Positions 6,652 to 15,546 of a stretch of DNA of 64,000 bases are shown here, piece by piece. Below the pieces are notes generated by a model. The model worked only from the letters and a program-made list of their open reading frames with translations, made no database searches and had not been told where the DNA came from. The translations under genes and the position numbers were made by a program. Every line of letters begins with the position of its first letter. Positions within the stretch are counted from its first letter, which is position 1. Origin of the DNA: CAZCTC01 sp964501335 (GTDB taxonomy: Bacteria > Chloroflexota > Anaerolineae > B4-G1 > SLSP01). The stretch lies in contig CAZCTC010000028.1 in assembly GCA_964501335.1 (NCBI GenBank), positions 29,125 to 93,124 on the forward strand. Direction: 5' to 3'.

Positions 6652-8448
6652 ATGACTTCTATCGATAAACCGATTCCTTTGCCCTGGCGGACGCCGGGAG
6701 CGGGGCGAGTTCTGAAACGTTGTTACGGTTATTTACGACCCTATTGGAGATGGACGCTGGGCGTTTATCTGCTGGTGCTGGCCTTGAACGGCCTGTCGTT
6801 GTGGATTCCGCAGGTGATCCGTGAGGCTGTCGATCGCGGGATGCGCGGTGGGGATATGGCCGGGTTGGGCCAGGCGGTTTTGTTGCTGCTGGGTCTGACG
6901 ATGTTGAAGGGTTTGATGGCTTTTTTCCAGGGACGGTGGGTGGAAAAGAGTTCGCAGGGGGTGGCTTATGATTTGCGCAATGAGATCCATTTGCGGCTGT
7001 CGGCTCTTTCGTTTTCCTATCACGATCGGGCGGAAGCGGGGCAATTGCTCTCCCGGTCGATTCAGGATGTGGAGCGGATTCGTTTTTTGACCGGTCGGGC
7101 GACGTTGCGACTGGTCGAAGGGGCGGCGCTTTTTATCGGGACGGGAATTGTCCTGGTGACTATGAATCCGTGGCTGGCGTTAGTGGCGGTGGGCGGGCTT
7201 CCCCTGGTAACCTATCAGGCTTTCAATTTCGGGCGACGTTTCCGGCCGATCTCCCAGAGTTTGCAGAATCAGATGGGGGTGTTGACCTCTTTTCTGGAGC
7301 AGAATCTGCGTGGGGCGCGGATCGTCAAGGCTTTTGCTCAGGAGGATGCTGAGACGGTTCGTTTTGAAGGACATAATCGCCGTTGGTTTTCCCTGGCTTC
7401 TCAGAGTGCCCGACTGGAGGCGACCAACGCTCCGTTGATCGATCTGATTGCCAATCTGGAGCTGGCGTTGATCCTCTGGTACGGTGGGTCGCTGGTAATC
7501 AGCGGTCAGCTGACGCCGGGGGCGTTGGTGGCTTTTTTCACTTACCTCTCGCAGCTGGTCCAGCCGGTGCGGCGCATCGGGACGATTGTGCCGGCTGTGG
7601 CGCAGGCCATTGTGGCGGGCGAGCGGATTTTTGAGATCCTCGATGCCAGTTCCGAGGTGCAAGAGCGGCCGGGGGCGTTGCCGTTGCCGCGAATTGAGGG
7701 ACGGGTTTCTTTTGAGCAGGTCTCTTTTTCCTATTTCGGCCGCCATTCAGCGCTGCGAGAGCTCACCTTCGAGGCGCAGCCGGGAGAGGTGATTGCGCTG
7801 TTGGGAACGACCGGTTCGGGGAAGTCGACCATTATCAATTTGATCCCTCGTTTCTACGATCCTACCGCCGGGCGGATTCGGGTCGACGGCCATGATTTGC
7901 GCGAGGTGACGATCAATTCGTTGCGGGATCAGATCGGAATTGTCTTGCAGGAGACAACGCTTTTCGTCGCTTCGGTGCGGGAGAATATCGCTTTTGGCCG
8001 CCCCGGTGCCGGGATGGCGGAGATTGAGGCGGCGGCGCGGGCGGCTCAGGCGCACGATTTCATTATGGCGATGCCGGAGGGGTATGAGACGCCGGTGGGG
8101 GAACGCGGCGTGACGCTTTCCGGCGGGCAGAAGCAGCGGATTGCCATTGCCCGGGCGCTGCTCAAGGATCCGCGGATTTTGATCCTGGACGATGCGATGG
8201 CCAGCGTAGACAGCGAAACCGAGCATTTGATCCAAAAGGCGCTGGAGCGGTTGATGGAGGGGCGCACCACCTTTGTCATTGCGCAGCGGTTGAGTACGGT
8301 GCGGCGGGCGGATTGTATTTTGCTGTTGGATAAGGGGCGAATTGCGGCGAGGGGGACCCATGAAGAGCTGTTGTGTACCTCGGGCCTTTATGCGGAGATC
8401 TATCGGCGGCAATTGCAGCCGGCACAGGAGCAGGAGGAATCGCTATGA
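6652..8448 (+). CDS. ABC exporter half-transporter with degenerate nucleotide site
   Basis: This 598-residue type IV (MsbA/TM287-like) exporter subunit has a six-helix membrane domain (about 30-330) and an ATPase domain. Walker A GTTGSGKST lies at 385-393 and signature LSGGQ at 489-493. Walker B ILILDD (509-514) has Asp514 where the catalytic Glu normally sits, and the switch position is Gln545 instead of His. These are the changes known in the non-catalytic half of heterodimeric exporters such as TM287/288 and BmrC/D. It overlaps its partner gene by 4 nt. The start has GGAGG upstream. The substrate (drug, lipid or peptide) cannot be told from sequence. Confidence 0.92.
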   Translation: MTSIDKPIPLPWRTPGAGRVLKRCYGYLRPYWRWTLGVYLLVLALNGLSLWIPQVIREAVDRGMRGGDMAGLGQAVLLLLGLTMLKGLMAFFQGRWVEKSSQGVAYDLRNEIHLRLSALSFSYHDRAEAGQLLSRSIQDVERIRFLTGRATLRLVEGAALFIGTGIVLVTMNPWLALVAVGGLPLVTYQAFNFGRRFRPISQSLQNQMGVLTSFLEQNLRGARIVKAFAQEDAETVRFEGHNRRWFSLASQSARLEATNAPLIDLIANLELALILWYGGSLVISGQLTPGALVAFFTYLSQLVQPVRRIGTIVPAVAQAIVAGERIFEILDASSEVQERPGALPLPRIEGRVSFEQVSFSYFGRHSALRELTFEAQPGEVIALLGTTGSGKSTIINLIPRFYDPTAGRIRVDGHDLREVTINSLRDQIGIVLQETTLFVASVRENIAFGRPGAGMAEIEAAARAAQAHDFIMAMPEGYETPVGERGVTLSGGQKQRIAIARALLKDPRILILDDAMASVDSETEHLIQKALERLMEGRTTFVIAQRLSTVRRADCILLLDKGRIAARGTHEELLCTSGLYAEIYRRQLQPAQEQEESL

Positions 8449-10277
8449 GCTTCGGAATCGGCGTTTCGGGCGTCAATGCGGGCCCGCGGGGGGCTCTGGA
8501 GGGGTTCGGTGAGGGGACCGAGTCGGGCCGGGCTTTCGATCGGCGGATTATTTTTCGACTGTTGGGCTATCTGGCGCCTTACAAGGGGCGGATGGTGGGG
8601 GCTTTTGTGTTGATGGCGATCAGTTCGTTGTTGACGCTGGTGGCGCCTTATCTGATTAAAGTGGCTTTCGATCAGGCGCTGGTGAACAGGGATACGGCCC
8701 AGCTTTCTCAACTGGCTTTGGGGGTGGCTGCGGCTTTTGTCGGGATGGCGTTGGCGTCGGGCGGACAGCAATATCTGCTTTCGTGGGTGGGGCAGCGGGT
8801 GTTGATGAATTTGCGTTCGCAGCTTTTTACCCATTTGCAGGAACTCTCGATGGAATATCACGATCGCCATATCGTTGGTGTGACGATCTCGCGGGTGGTC
8901 AGCGATGTCTCGGTGATCAATGAAATGCTTTCCGATGGGCTGATCACCCTGGCGAGCGATCTGTTGGTGCTGGCGGGGATTGTGGTGGTGATGGTTTCGA
9001 TGAGTCCGAAGCTGGCGCTGTTGACCTTTTGCGTGCTGCCGTTGATGGTGGCGTTGACGGTCTGGTTTGCGCGGCGGGCACAGACGGCTTTTCGTCAGAC
9101 CCGCTCGCGGATTGCGGCCGTGGTAGGGGATCTGGCTGAAAATATCTCGGGAATGCGGGTGATCCAGGCATTTGCCCAGGAGATGACCTCGCACGAGCGT
9201 TTCGAGCGGATCAATCGGGAAAATCGGGATGCCTATGTGGCGGCGATGTCGCTTTCTTTTATTTTCCTGCCGGCAGTAGAATTTTTGAGCATGCTGGCGA
9301 CGGGGATTGTGTTGTGGTTTGGTGGGCGTGCGGTAGCCGGCGGTGAATTGACGTTGGGATTGGTGGTGGCCTTCCTCTCTTATGTCAGCCGGTTTTTTCA
9401 GCCGATTCAGGAATTAAGTCAGCTTTATACCACGATGCAGGCGGCAATGGCCGGCGGCGAGCGGGTGTTGGAGTTGCTGGATACGGCGCCGGCGGTGGCG
9501 GATGCTCCGGATGCGGTGGATCTGGCGGAGATTGAAGGGCGGATCACGCTGCGCGATCTTTCGTTTGCCTATCAGGCCGGGAATCCAGTGTTACGGCATG
9601 TCGATCTGGAGATTGCGCCGGGAGAGATGGTGGCGCTGGTGGGGCCGACGGGGGCCGGGAAGACTTCGATTGCCAGTCTGGTGGCTCGTTTTTACGATGC
9701 GACCGAGGGGGCGGTGTTGATCGACGGCGTGGATGTGCGGAAAGTGCGTCAGCGTTCATTGCGCCGGCAGATGGGGCTGGCCCCTCAAGACCCTTTCCTG
9801 TTCCATGGGACGATTGCCGACAATATCCGATTTGGCCGGCCCGACGCGACCCTGGAACAGGTCGAAGCGGCGGCCCGGCTGGCCAATGCGCATGAGTTTA
9901 TTGCGGTGTTGCCGGAAGGGTATGAGATGGAGATTGTGGAAGGCGGGATCAACCTTTCCTTGGGGCAGCGGCAGTTGATTGGGATTGCGCGGGCAATGCT
10001 GGCCGATCCGCGGATTTTGATTCTGGATGAAGCGACGGCCTGTGTGGATACAATGACGGAGGGATTGATCCAGGAGGCGTTGCAGCGGTTGTTGAAAGGG
10101 CGGACGGCGTTGGTGATTGCCCATCGGTTGAGCACGATCCGTGAGGCGGACCGGATTTGCGTGGTGCAGGATGGCCGGCTTGTGGAGCAGGGGACGCATG
10201 CGGAATTGCTGGCCCGGGAAGGGGTTTATGCGGCGCTGCATCAGCGGCAATTTGGGGAAGTAGAGAGCAGGAAGTAG
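8445..10277 (+). CDS. ABC exporter half-transporter, catalytic partner
   Basis: This 610-residue partner subunit starts at the ATG at 8445, which overlaps the previous TGA and follows AGGAGG. Six membrane helices (about 45-330) precede the ATPase domain. Walker A GPTGAGKTS lies at 400-408, catalytic Glu529 in ILILDEA, switch His560, and a changed signature LSLGQ at 504-508. In a heterodimer this weak signature faces the degenerate Walker B and Gln switch of the first subunit, while this subunit's good Walker B faces the good LSGGQ. All three deviations therefore fall in one of the two composite ATP sites. Confidence 0.92.
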   Translation: MSFGIGVSGVNAGPRGALEGFGEGTESGRAFDRRIIFRLLGYLAPYKGRMVGAFVLMAISSLLTLVAPYLIKVAFDQALVNRDTAQLSQLALGVAAAFVGMALASGGQQYLLSWVGQRVLMNLRSQLFTHLQELSMEYHDRHIVGVTISRVVSDVSVINEMLSDGLITLASDLLVLAGIVVVMVSMSPKLALLTFCVLPLMVALTVWFARRAQTAFRQTRSRIAAVVGDLAENISGMRVIQAFAQEMTSHERFERINRENRDAYVAAMSLSFIFLPAVEFLSMLATGIVLWFGGRAVAGGELTLGLVVAFLSYVSRFFQPIQELSQLYTTMQAAMAGGERVLELLDTAPAVADAPDAVDLAEIEGRITLRDLSFAYQAGNPVLRHVDLEIAPGEMVALVGPTGAGKTSIASLVARFYDATEGAVLIDGVDVRKVRQRSLRRQMGLAPQDPFLFHGTIADNIRFGRPDATLEQVEAAARLANAHEFIAVLPEGYEMEIVEGGINLSLGQRQLIGIARAMLADPRILILDEATACVDTMTEGLIQEALQRLLKGRTALVIAHRLSTIREADRICVVQDGRLVEQGTHAELLAREGVYAALHQRQFGEVESRK

Positions 10278-10293
10278 ACAGTCTGCGGCGCCC

Positions 10294-10417
10294 GGATGGT
10301 TCTGGAAAAGGGCTATGTTTTGGTGCGCCTTCTGAGGCGCACCAAAACATCAACAAAAAACTCTCTCTTCCGATCCAGCGCGGCGCAACTTACAGGAGAG
10401 GGGCCTTGTGCGGGTGA
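10294..10417 (+). repeat. Palindromic intergenic repeat, copy 4
   Basis: The 5' block GGTTCTGGAAAAGGG leads to a 15-bp perfect stem (10315-10329 with 10336-10350) around loop TTCTGA. ACAAAAAACTCTCTC, GCGCGGCGCAACTTAC and TTGTGCGGG follow. It lies between the convergent ABC and kinase genes. Confidence 0.8.
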
Positions 10418-10433
10418 GGAGGATTTCTCAAAG

Positions 10434-10530
10434 AGGTGCAACGCACTCTGATCTTGCAAGGACAGGCGACTTGTTCCAACGTTAAGCCGTTTGAATTGTC
10501 GGTTTCAGGGATAGAAAGTGCGTCGCACCT
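10434..10530. repeat. Inverted fragments of the repeat tail
   Basis: AGGTGCAACGCACT (10434-10447) and AGTGCGTCGCACCT (10517-10530) are inverted copies differing at one base. The right arm matches the GCGTCGCACCTTA block of the palindromic repeat family, so these look like relics of the same family in both orientations. The rest of 10418-10557 shows no gene. Confidence 0.5.
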
Positions 10531-10557
10531 TAAGGCGGGCTATTTTCAGGACAGAAA

Positions 10558-13500
10558 TTATAAAGGTTCGGGGAGGGGGAGCCAGACGGTGAAGATCGAG
10601 CCCTGGCCGTTCCGGCTTTCGACCGTGATATGGCCGTTGTGAAGATCGACAATTTCTTTGACGATCGCCAGCCCCAGGCCGGTCCCCGGGATTTGTAGTT
10701 CACGAGGTTCTTCTCCACGGTAAAAACGTTCGAAGATGTGCGGTAAATCCTGGGCCGGAATTCCGAAGCCGGTATCGCTGACCTGCAAGGTCAGCCAGGG
10801 AAAGCTTTCATAGCACTGTACTCCCGTTTTCACGGTCACCTGTCCCCCTGCTGATGTGTAGCGGATAGCGTTTTCTACCAGATTATTGAGCACCTGCAAC
10901 ATCTTGTCATGGTCGGCCTGGATCTGGTGATCGGGTTCGGTAAGCTCCAGCGTCAGGGTCAGCCCTTTGTTTTGGGCCAGCAGCTGGTAGCCATTGACCA
11001 CAGAGGCGGCCAGATAGTTGAGTGAAAGCGGGGCGGCCCGCAGTTCCAGTTTTCCTGCGTCGATTCGTGAAATCGAGAGCAGATCCTCGATCAGTCGGGC
11101 CTGACGGTCTACCTCATTTTCCAGGATATCCAGATAGTGACCCCATTTATCCGATTTACAGCGGCGCAGAATGTCGACATAGAGTTTGATTGCGGTAATG
11201 GGCGTTCGTAATTCATGAGAAACGTTGGAGACAAAACGGGATTTCATCCGATCCAGTTCTTTGAGCCGGCTCACATCGTGGGCGGCGATGACCACGACCG
11301 CTTTGTCCGCACCGGTTGAAACCCGGGCGGCCCGCAGTTCCAGATCCAATCCCTCCAATTCCAGCATGGCACGCGGGCATTCTCCCGCCCGGCGGGCCAG
11401 ATCTTGCAGCATGGCCTGTAGTCTTTGCACATCGTCGGAGTGGAGCATTTGGGTGACCCACATCTGGACGACCGGGTTGTTTTCCAGGAGTTCACCCGCT
11501 TCGTCGGTCACCAGAATTCCGTCGGAGGTGCTGTTGAGGATTGCTTCCAGCCGGGCATATTGGGCCTGGATCTGAGCGGTGCGCAGGCGGACCTGTTCTT
11601 CCAGATCGCCGGCGTGGGCCTGCAATTCCCGGTAGAGGCGGGCATTTTGCAGCGTGGTGGCCAGTTGGGCGGCGAAAGCGGCCAGGCGTTGGGCATCGGC
11701 GGCGTCAAATTGTCCCGGCCGGCGGCCATGGGCATTGAGAAAGCCCATGGTCAACCCCCCGCTGCGGATGGGGGCCCCGACGTAGGAACGGACCCAGCTG
11801 AGATGCGGTTTGGAGATCCAGTTGGGATCGGCGGCTGTATCGGCAATCAAATAAGGCTTGCCGGTTTGCAGCATTTGCTGGATGGCCATATAGGATTCCA
11901 TCGGGGTGTTTAATTCAAAGGTCGGTCCGGTGATGGTAGTCGCGTGATCGATCTGCCAATGCATGATTTCGGTGCGTTTGTAATCGACCAGGAACATCAG
12001 ACTGAAAGTGTCGCCGGGGACAATTCGGGCGACATGCTCGAGCACTGAATCCAGCACCTGTTCGGGGTCGAGGCTGTTGCTGGCGGCGGCGGCGGCTTCG
12101 GCAAGGGCTTCGGCTCGCTGGCGTTGCAGGCGTTCGGCCTGGAAGAGGCGACTGTTTTCCAGGGCGACGGCGGCCTGGACGGCGAAGACCATGGCCAGAC
12201 GGGCATGTTCGGGGGTGTAAAAATCAGGTTCCTGTTTGTCCAGGGCGATCATGCCGACGAGTCGGTCTCCGACGACCATGGGAACGCCCAACCAGGACCG
12301 GATGTGAGCCCGGGCATGGGGCTCTTGCGTAAAACTGGTGCAGGTATTGCTGGCATCCGGGACAATGCAGGGGGCGCGGCTGCGGATTACTTCAGTATTG
12401 GGGATTGAATCGTCGAGGAAAAGCCGGGTGCCGAGCACTTTGGACAGATTGGTGAAGCCCCAGCCGCCGACGATTTCCAGCTCCTGGCCTTGCAGCAGTT
12501 GGACGCTGGCGCTGTCATAGGGGACGACGGTACGGAGTTGGGCCAGGCTGCGTTCGATCACTTCGTCGGGTTCGAGGGCCGTGGTGAGGGTGAGGGCGAT
12601 TTCGCGCAGGGTCTCGGCTTCCTGGCGGCGATGATGTTCGGCGACGAAGAGCCGGGCGCGTTGGACGGCCACCGTGGTCAGGCGGGCAGCGGCCTGGGCG
12701 GCGGCGATCACAGCCGGGCCGAAGGGGTGGACATCTCCCAGGCTGAAGAATTCCAATCGGCCCAGGAGTTCATCTCCGACCAGCAGTGGGACAGAGAGCA
12801 GGGAGCGTACTCCGGCCTGGACCCAGCGATTGTCGGCGGCCATATGTTCCCGGTAGTCGCGCATCAAGATCGGCTGGTGGGTTTCCAGTGTATAGGCGGC
12901 GAGCGTTTGAGCGACAGGGATTTCACCGGTCGGTATTCCCTCCGGCAGCAGGGCATGGTAGATTCCTTGCGGCAGGTCGGGCAGGGTTTCATTGAGGTGG
13001 AAGGTTCCGCCGTCGGCACCGGTCAGGGCGATCAATTGGGGCAACAGGCGCGCGACCAGCGTGGGGAGATCCATTTCCCGGCCGAGGGTGTGGGCCAGCG
13101 CGTTGAGCTGTTCTTCGCGGGTGAGCCGGCGGAGGAATTCATCATGAAGGTAGTTGTTTTCCAGGGTGAGGGCGGCGCGATGGGCAATTTCTCCGGCGAG
13201 ATGTTGTTCCTGGGGGCTCAGGGTGTGGGCTTTGCTATGGACGTAGATCAACAGGCCGAGAATTTCGCCGTTGCGATTGAGCACGGGCGCGGAGACGAGG
13301 GCCTGAATTTTTTCGGGAGCGGGATAGTCGACCAGTTCAGTCCTTTTGGGATGGGTGTTGATCTCTTCGATCAGACAGGATTGCAGGCGTGGAATGCCGA
13401 AATATTCCGGGCCGACGGTGGTAATTTTTTCGAGGAAGGCGGTGTTTTTTTCAGGGAGAGATTGAAGATCCCCGGGAGCCGTGCTGAAAAGAACCGGCAG

Positions 13501-13764
13501 AGGCCCGGGATTGAAGAGGATCAGGTTCCCCTGTTCGGCTCCCAGATGGGGAGCCAGGCCGATGATGATTTGAGCGACTTCATCTGTCGTTGTGGCGTTG
13601 TCGAGCAAGGGGTTCAATTCATAGAGCAAGTCCAGATATTCCTGTGCAGAGGCGGGACTTTTAGTTGATTCCGGAAAGCCGTCATGGGCAAGCGTGTCAG
13701 TTACAGGGTTGACAGTCCGGTGAAAAGGCGTTTCGGGGATGGGGTCAAACCTGAAGTTTTTCAT
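10558..13764 (-). CDS. Multi-GAF/PAS sensor histidine kinase
   Basis: This 1068-residue soluble sensor kinase has no membrane segment. About four GAF domains occupy residues 45-715, then a coiled linker (EEQVRLRTAQIQAQYARLE) and a PAS-like domain at about 735-830. The HisKA domain has phospho-acceptor His850 in FVSNVSHELRTP. The HATPase domain has Asn965 in NNLVENAIRYT, DTGFGIP (about 997-1003) and GTGLGL (about 1027-1032), all intact. It should autophosphorylate in response to small ligands or redox signals, but no response regulator is adjacent. ATG at 13764 follows GGGAG. This is an orphan kinase with unknown signal and partner. Confidence 0.93.
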   Translation of the reverse strand: MKNFRFDPIPETPFHRTVNPVTDTLAHDGFPESTKSPASAQEYLDLLYELNPLLDNATTTDEVAQIIIGLAPHLGAEQGNLILFNPGPLPVLFSTAPGDLQSLPEKNTAFLEKITTVGPEYFGIPRLQSCLIEEINTHPKRTELVDYPAPEKIQALVSAPVLNRNGEILGLLIYVHSKAHTLSPQEQHLAGEIAHRAALTLENNYLHDEFLRRLTREEQLNALAHTLGREMDLPTLVARLLPQLIALTGADGGTFHLNETLPDLPQGIYHALLPEGIPTGEIPVAQTLAAYTLETHQPILMRDYREHMAADNRWVQAGVRSLLSVPLLVGDELLGRLEFFSLGDVHPFGPAVIAAAQAAARLTTVAVQRARLFVAEHHRRQEAETLREIALTLTTALEPDEVIERSLAQLRTVVPYDSASVQLLQGQELEIVGGWGFTNLSKVLGTRLFLDDSIPNTEVIRSRAPCIVPDASNTCTSFTQEPHARAHIRSWLGVPMVVGDRLVGMIALDKQEPDFYTPEHARLAMVFAVQAAVALENSRLFQAERLQRQRAEALAEAAAAASNSLDPEQVLDSVLEHVARIVPGDTFSLMFLVDYKRTEIMHWQIDHATTITGPTFELNTPMESYMAIQQMLQTGKPYLIADTAADPNWISKPHLSWVRSYVGAPIRSGGLTMGFLNAHGRRPGQFDAADAQRLAAFAAQLATTLQNARLYRELQAHAGDLEEQVRLRTAQIQAQYARLEAILNSTSDGILVTDEAGELLENNPVVQMWVTQMLHSDDVQRLQAMLQDLARRAGECPRAMLELEGLDLELRAARVSTGADKAVVVIAAHDVSRLKELDRMKSRFVSNVSHELRTPITAIKLYVDILRRCKSDKWGHYLDILENEVDRQARLIEDLLSISRIDAGKLELRAAPLSLNYLAASVVNGYQLLAQNKGLTLTLELTEPDHQIQADHDKMLQVLNNLVENAIRYTSAGGQVTVKTGVQCYESFPWLTLQVSDTGFGIPAQDLPHIFERFYRGEEPRELQIPGTGLGLAIVKEIVDLHNGHITVESRNGQGSIFTVWLPLPEPL

Positions 13765-13955
13765 TATTTTGGTCTCCCTTTGGTCAAGGCCCTGGGAAGT
13801 GATAAAGCGGGCTGGAATTCGCCACCGTGGTATGTGTAGTGGCGGCCCGGTCTCATTTTCCCATCATAGTGGGGAATGGGACAGGCTGGTTACGGAATTG
13901 GTTGGGAGGATCTTTGCATTGCGTTGTTAAGATTGGAATTGCGTTGGGGGAAAAA

Positions 13956-13983
13956 TTGACCCCTGTTCAGGCTATGCTACACT
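13956..13983 (+). promoter_or_regulatory. Putative promoter of the LysE-family gene
   Basis: It reads TTGACC, 16 nt, TACACT. It lies about 260 bp upstream of the gene, giving a long leader that contains the 14111-14154 hairpin. Confidence 0.5.
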
Positions 13984-14110
13984 TTCGGGGTGAAAAGGGT
14001 TTGAGCCTGGATCGACCGTTTTAAGCCTATTTTCAGTACAGAGGTCATGGCGGGGGCGGCACCCCGAAGGATGAAAAAGAGCAGAGATTTCACCACAGAG
14101 GCGCAGAGAT

Positions 14111-14154
14111 CACAGAGAAGAAGAGAGGAGATTTTCTCTAAATTCTTCTCTGTG
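14111..14154. repeat. CAGAGA-type inverted repeat
   Basis: Perfect 12-nt arms CACAGAGAAGAA (14111-14122) and TTCTTCTCTGTG (14143-14154) lie inside a larger imperfect palindrome of CAGAG/CTCTG units. A related inverted repeat is at 59402-59445. Confidence 0.6.
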
Positions 14155-14240
14155 TCCTCCGTGTCTATTTGCAATATCTTCGATCTGTGGTGAGTCTTTT
14201 CTGGGCCTATTTTCAGGACAGAAGGACAGGGGAGGGGGGT

Positions 14241-14858
14241 ATGTGGTGGTGGTTGTGTAAGGGGGTGTTATTAGGGGTGGTGACGGCGGCTCCGGTGGGC
14301 CCGATTGGGGTTTTGTGTATCCGGCGCACGCTCTCTCAGGGCCGCTGGGTGGGGTTTGTTTCCGGAGTGGGGGCGGCTTCAGCGGATGCCATTTATGCTT
14401 TGATTGCGGGTTTTGGCGTTACCGGGCTGACGGCTTTATTGATGGATTATTCCGGTTGGTTGCGGGTGATCGGTAGTCTGGTTTTTTGTTATCTGGGAGC
14501 CCGGATTTTCTTTGCCCGTGCGGCTCAGGAACCGGCGCCGGTTGACGGTAAAGGTTGGCTGGGAGTTTACGGTTCCATCTTTTTCCTCACGCTGACGAAT
14601 CCACTAACGATCGGTAGTTTTGTCACTTCTTTTACGGCGTTTGGATTGGGATTTGAAGGAAATGATTATGCGGTGGCCCTGGCGATGGTGGTGGGGGTTT
14701 TTGGGGGATCCTTGTTGTGGTGGTTTTTGTTGTGCAGTGGGGTGAGTTTATTACGGGAGCGGATTACCGGCCGGATTTTGCAATGGGTTAATCGTATTGC
14801 CGGGGGGTGTATTTTTCTGGTAGGCCTGGGACTTTTAGTTTTGGGGACAGTCCTTTAA
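14241..14858 (+). CDS. LysE/RhtB-family amino-acid exporter
   Basis: This 205-residue integral membrane protein has about six hydrophobic segments and the family's N-terminal signature (AAPVGPIGVLCIRRTLSQG), which marks LysE/RhtB exporters of amino acids. FLTLTNPLTI near residue 115 is the second conserved loop. The start is the ATG at 14241, directly after GGAGGGGGGT; an upstream in-frame start would add a stretch without family similarity. The substrate is not predictable. It is followed after 14 nt by an unknown gene, probably in one operon. Confidence 0.88.
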   Translation: MWWWLCKGVLLGVVTAAPVGPIGVLCIRRTLSQGRWVGFVSGVGAASADAIYALIAGFGVTGLTALLMDYSGWLRVIGSLVFCYLGARIFFARAAQEPAPVDGKGWLGVYGSIFFLTLTNPLTIGSFVTSFTAFGLGFEGNDYAVALAMVVGVFGGSLLWWFLLCSGVSLLRERITGRILQWVNRIAGGCIFLVGLGLLVLGTVL

Positions 14859-14872
14859 AGTGAGGAGGGGCG

Positions 14873-15373
14873 ATGGATTCAAAACGCAGTAAACGGGTGC
14901 GTAAACATCTTTCTGCGGGAGCGCCGCCGGCGGTTTCCAGCGCGGGGGCGGCTGAGGTGGAGTTGAAGCCGGTGGCGATTGAGACTTCAATCGGCCATTT
15001 TGTTTGCTATGAAGATGATACGCCGTATACGCAATATTTTATCTTTCGTCCCGATCACGACCGGATGCTGGCTGAAATTCGGGAGCGGCGTCATGCCGGG
15101 GAAGAGATTCCTCTGGAGAGCTGGCAACGGATCAGCCGTTTTGGCGTTTTGATGCTGGCATTGGATGAGTTGGGGTTTACGGCGGATTTGTATCTGGATC
15201 GTCGGCTGGTGAGGGTGGAAGAAGTCGATACGTTGATCCAGGGAACGCTGGAGTTGTTGGAACGCATTCCTTTGCGGCGGGATGGAGGTTCGTTATGTGT
15301 CTATTGGATGGAAGAGATTGCTGAATATACTTTGGTTGAATCGCTACCGGTCAGCGGTGAAGGACAGGCCTGA
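14873..15373 (+). CDS. Hypothetical protein, LysE operon
   Basis: I do not recognise this 166-residue protein. It has a basic N-terminus (KRSKRVRKH), a short Ala/Pro linker, and a globular acidic part with no signal peptide or membrane helix, so it is likely cytosolic. GAGGAGG lies just before the ATG at 14873. The spacing of 14 nt from the LysE gene suggests co-transcription. There are no catalytic motifs. Confidence 0.7.
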   Translation: MDSKRSKRVRKHLSAGAPPAVSSAGAAEVELKPVAIETSIGHFVCYEDDTPYTQYFIFRPDHDRMLAEIRERRHAGEEIPLESWQRISRFGVLMLALDELGFTADLYLDRRLVRVEEVDTLIQGTLELLERIPLRRDGGSLCVYWMEEIAEYTLVESLPVSGEGQA

Positions 15374-15447
15374 CTTTATGAAAGAAGGCTATGCGGGGAG
15401 TATTCCAATCCAAAACGTAAAACGTGAAACGTAATGAATTGTCGCCG

Positions 15448-15545
15448 GGATGGCTCTGGAAAAGACCATGTTTTCGTGCGCATTCTGATGCGCACGAAAA
15501 CATAAATAAAAAATTCTCCCCCCCCGAGCCAGCCCGCCGGTTTTT
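15448..15545 (+). repeat. Palindromic intergenic repeat, copy 5 (tail shortened)
   Basis: GGATGGCTCTGGAAAAGACC leads to a 15-bp perfect stem (15468-15482 with 15489-15503) with loop TTCTGA and core CGTGCGCA, then AAATAAAAAATTCTCCC. The distal GCGGGACG block is missing. The element ends beside the stop of the next minus-strand gene. Confidence 0.8.
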
Positions 15546-15546
15546 T

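Larger units (their letters stand above)
13765..14240. other. Intergenic region between kinase and LysE gene
   Basis: The 476-bp divergent gap has no convincing gene. It holds a promoter for the LysE gene (13956-13983), two copies of a CCTATTTTCAGGACA-like motif (14026 and 14206) and a purine-rich inverted repeat (14111-14154). Confidence 0.6.

Noticed and set aside
12490..13668. 392-residue Gly-rich frame opposite the kinase
   Set aside because: It is an antisense shadow of the GAF region with low-complexity composition; the kinase is unambiguous.
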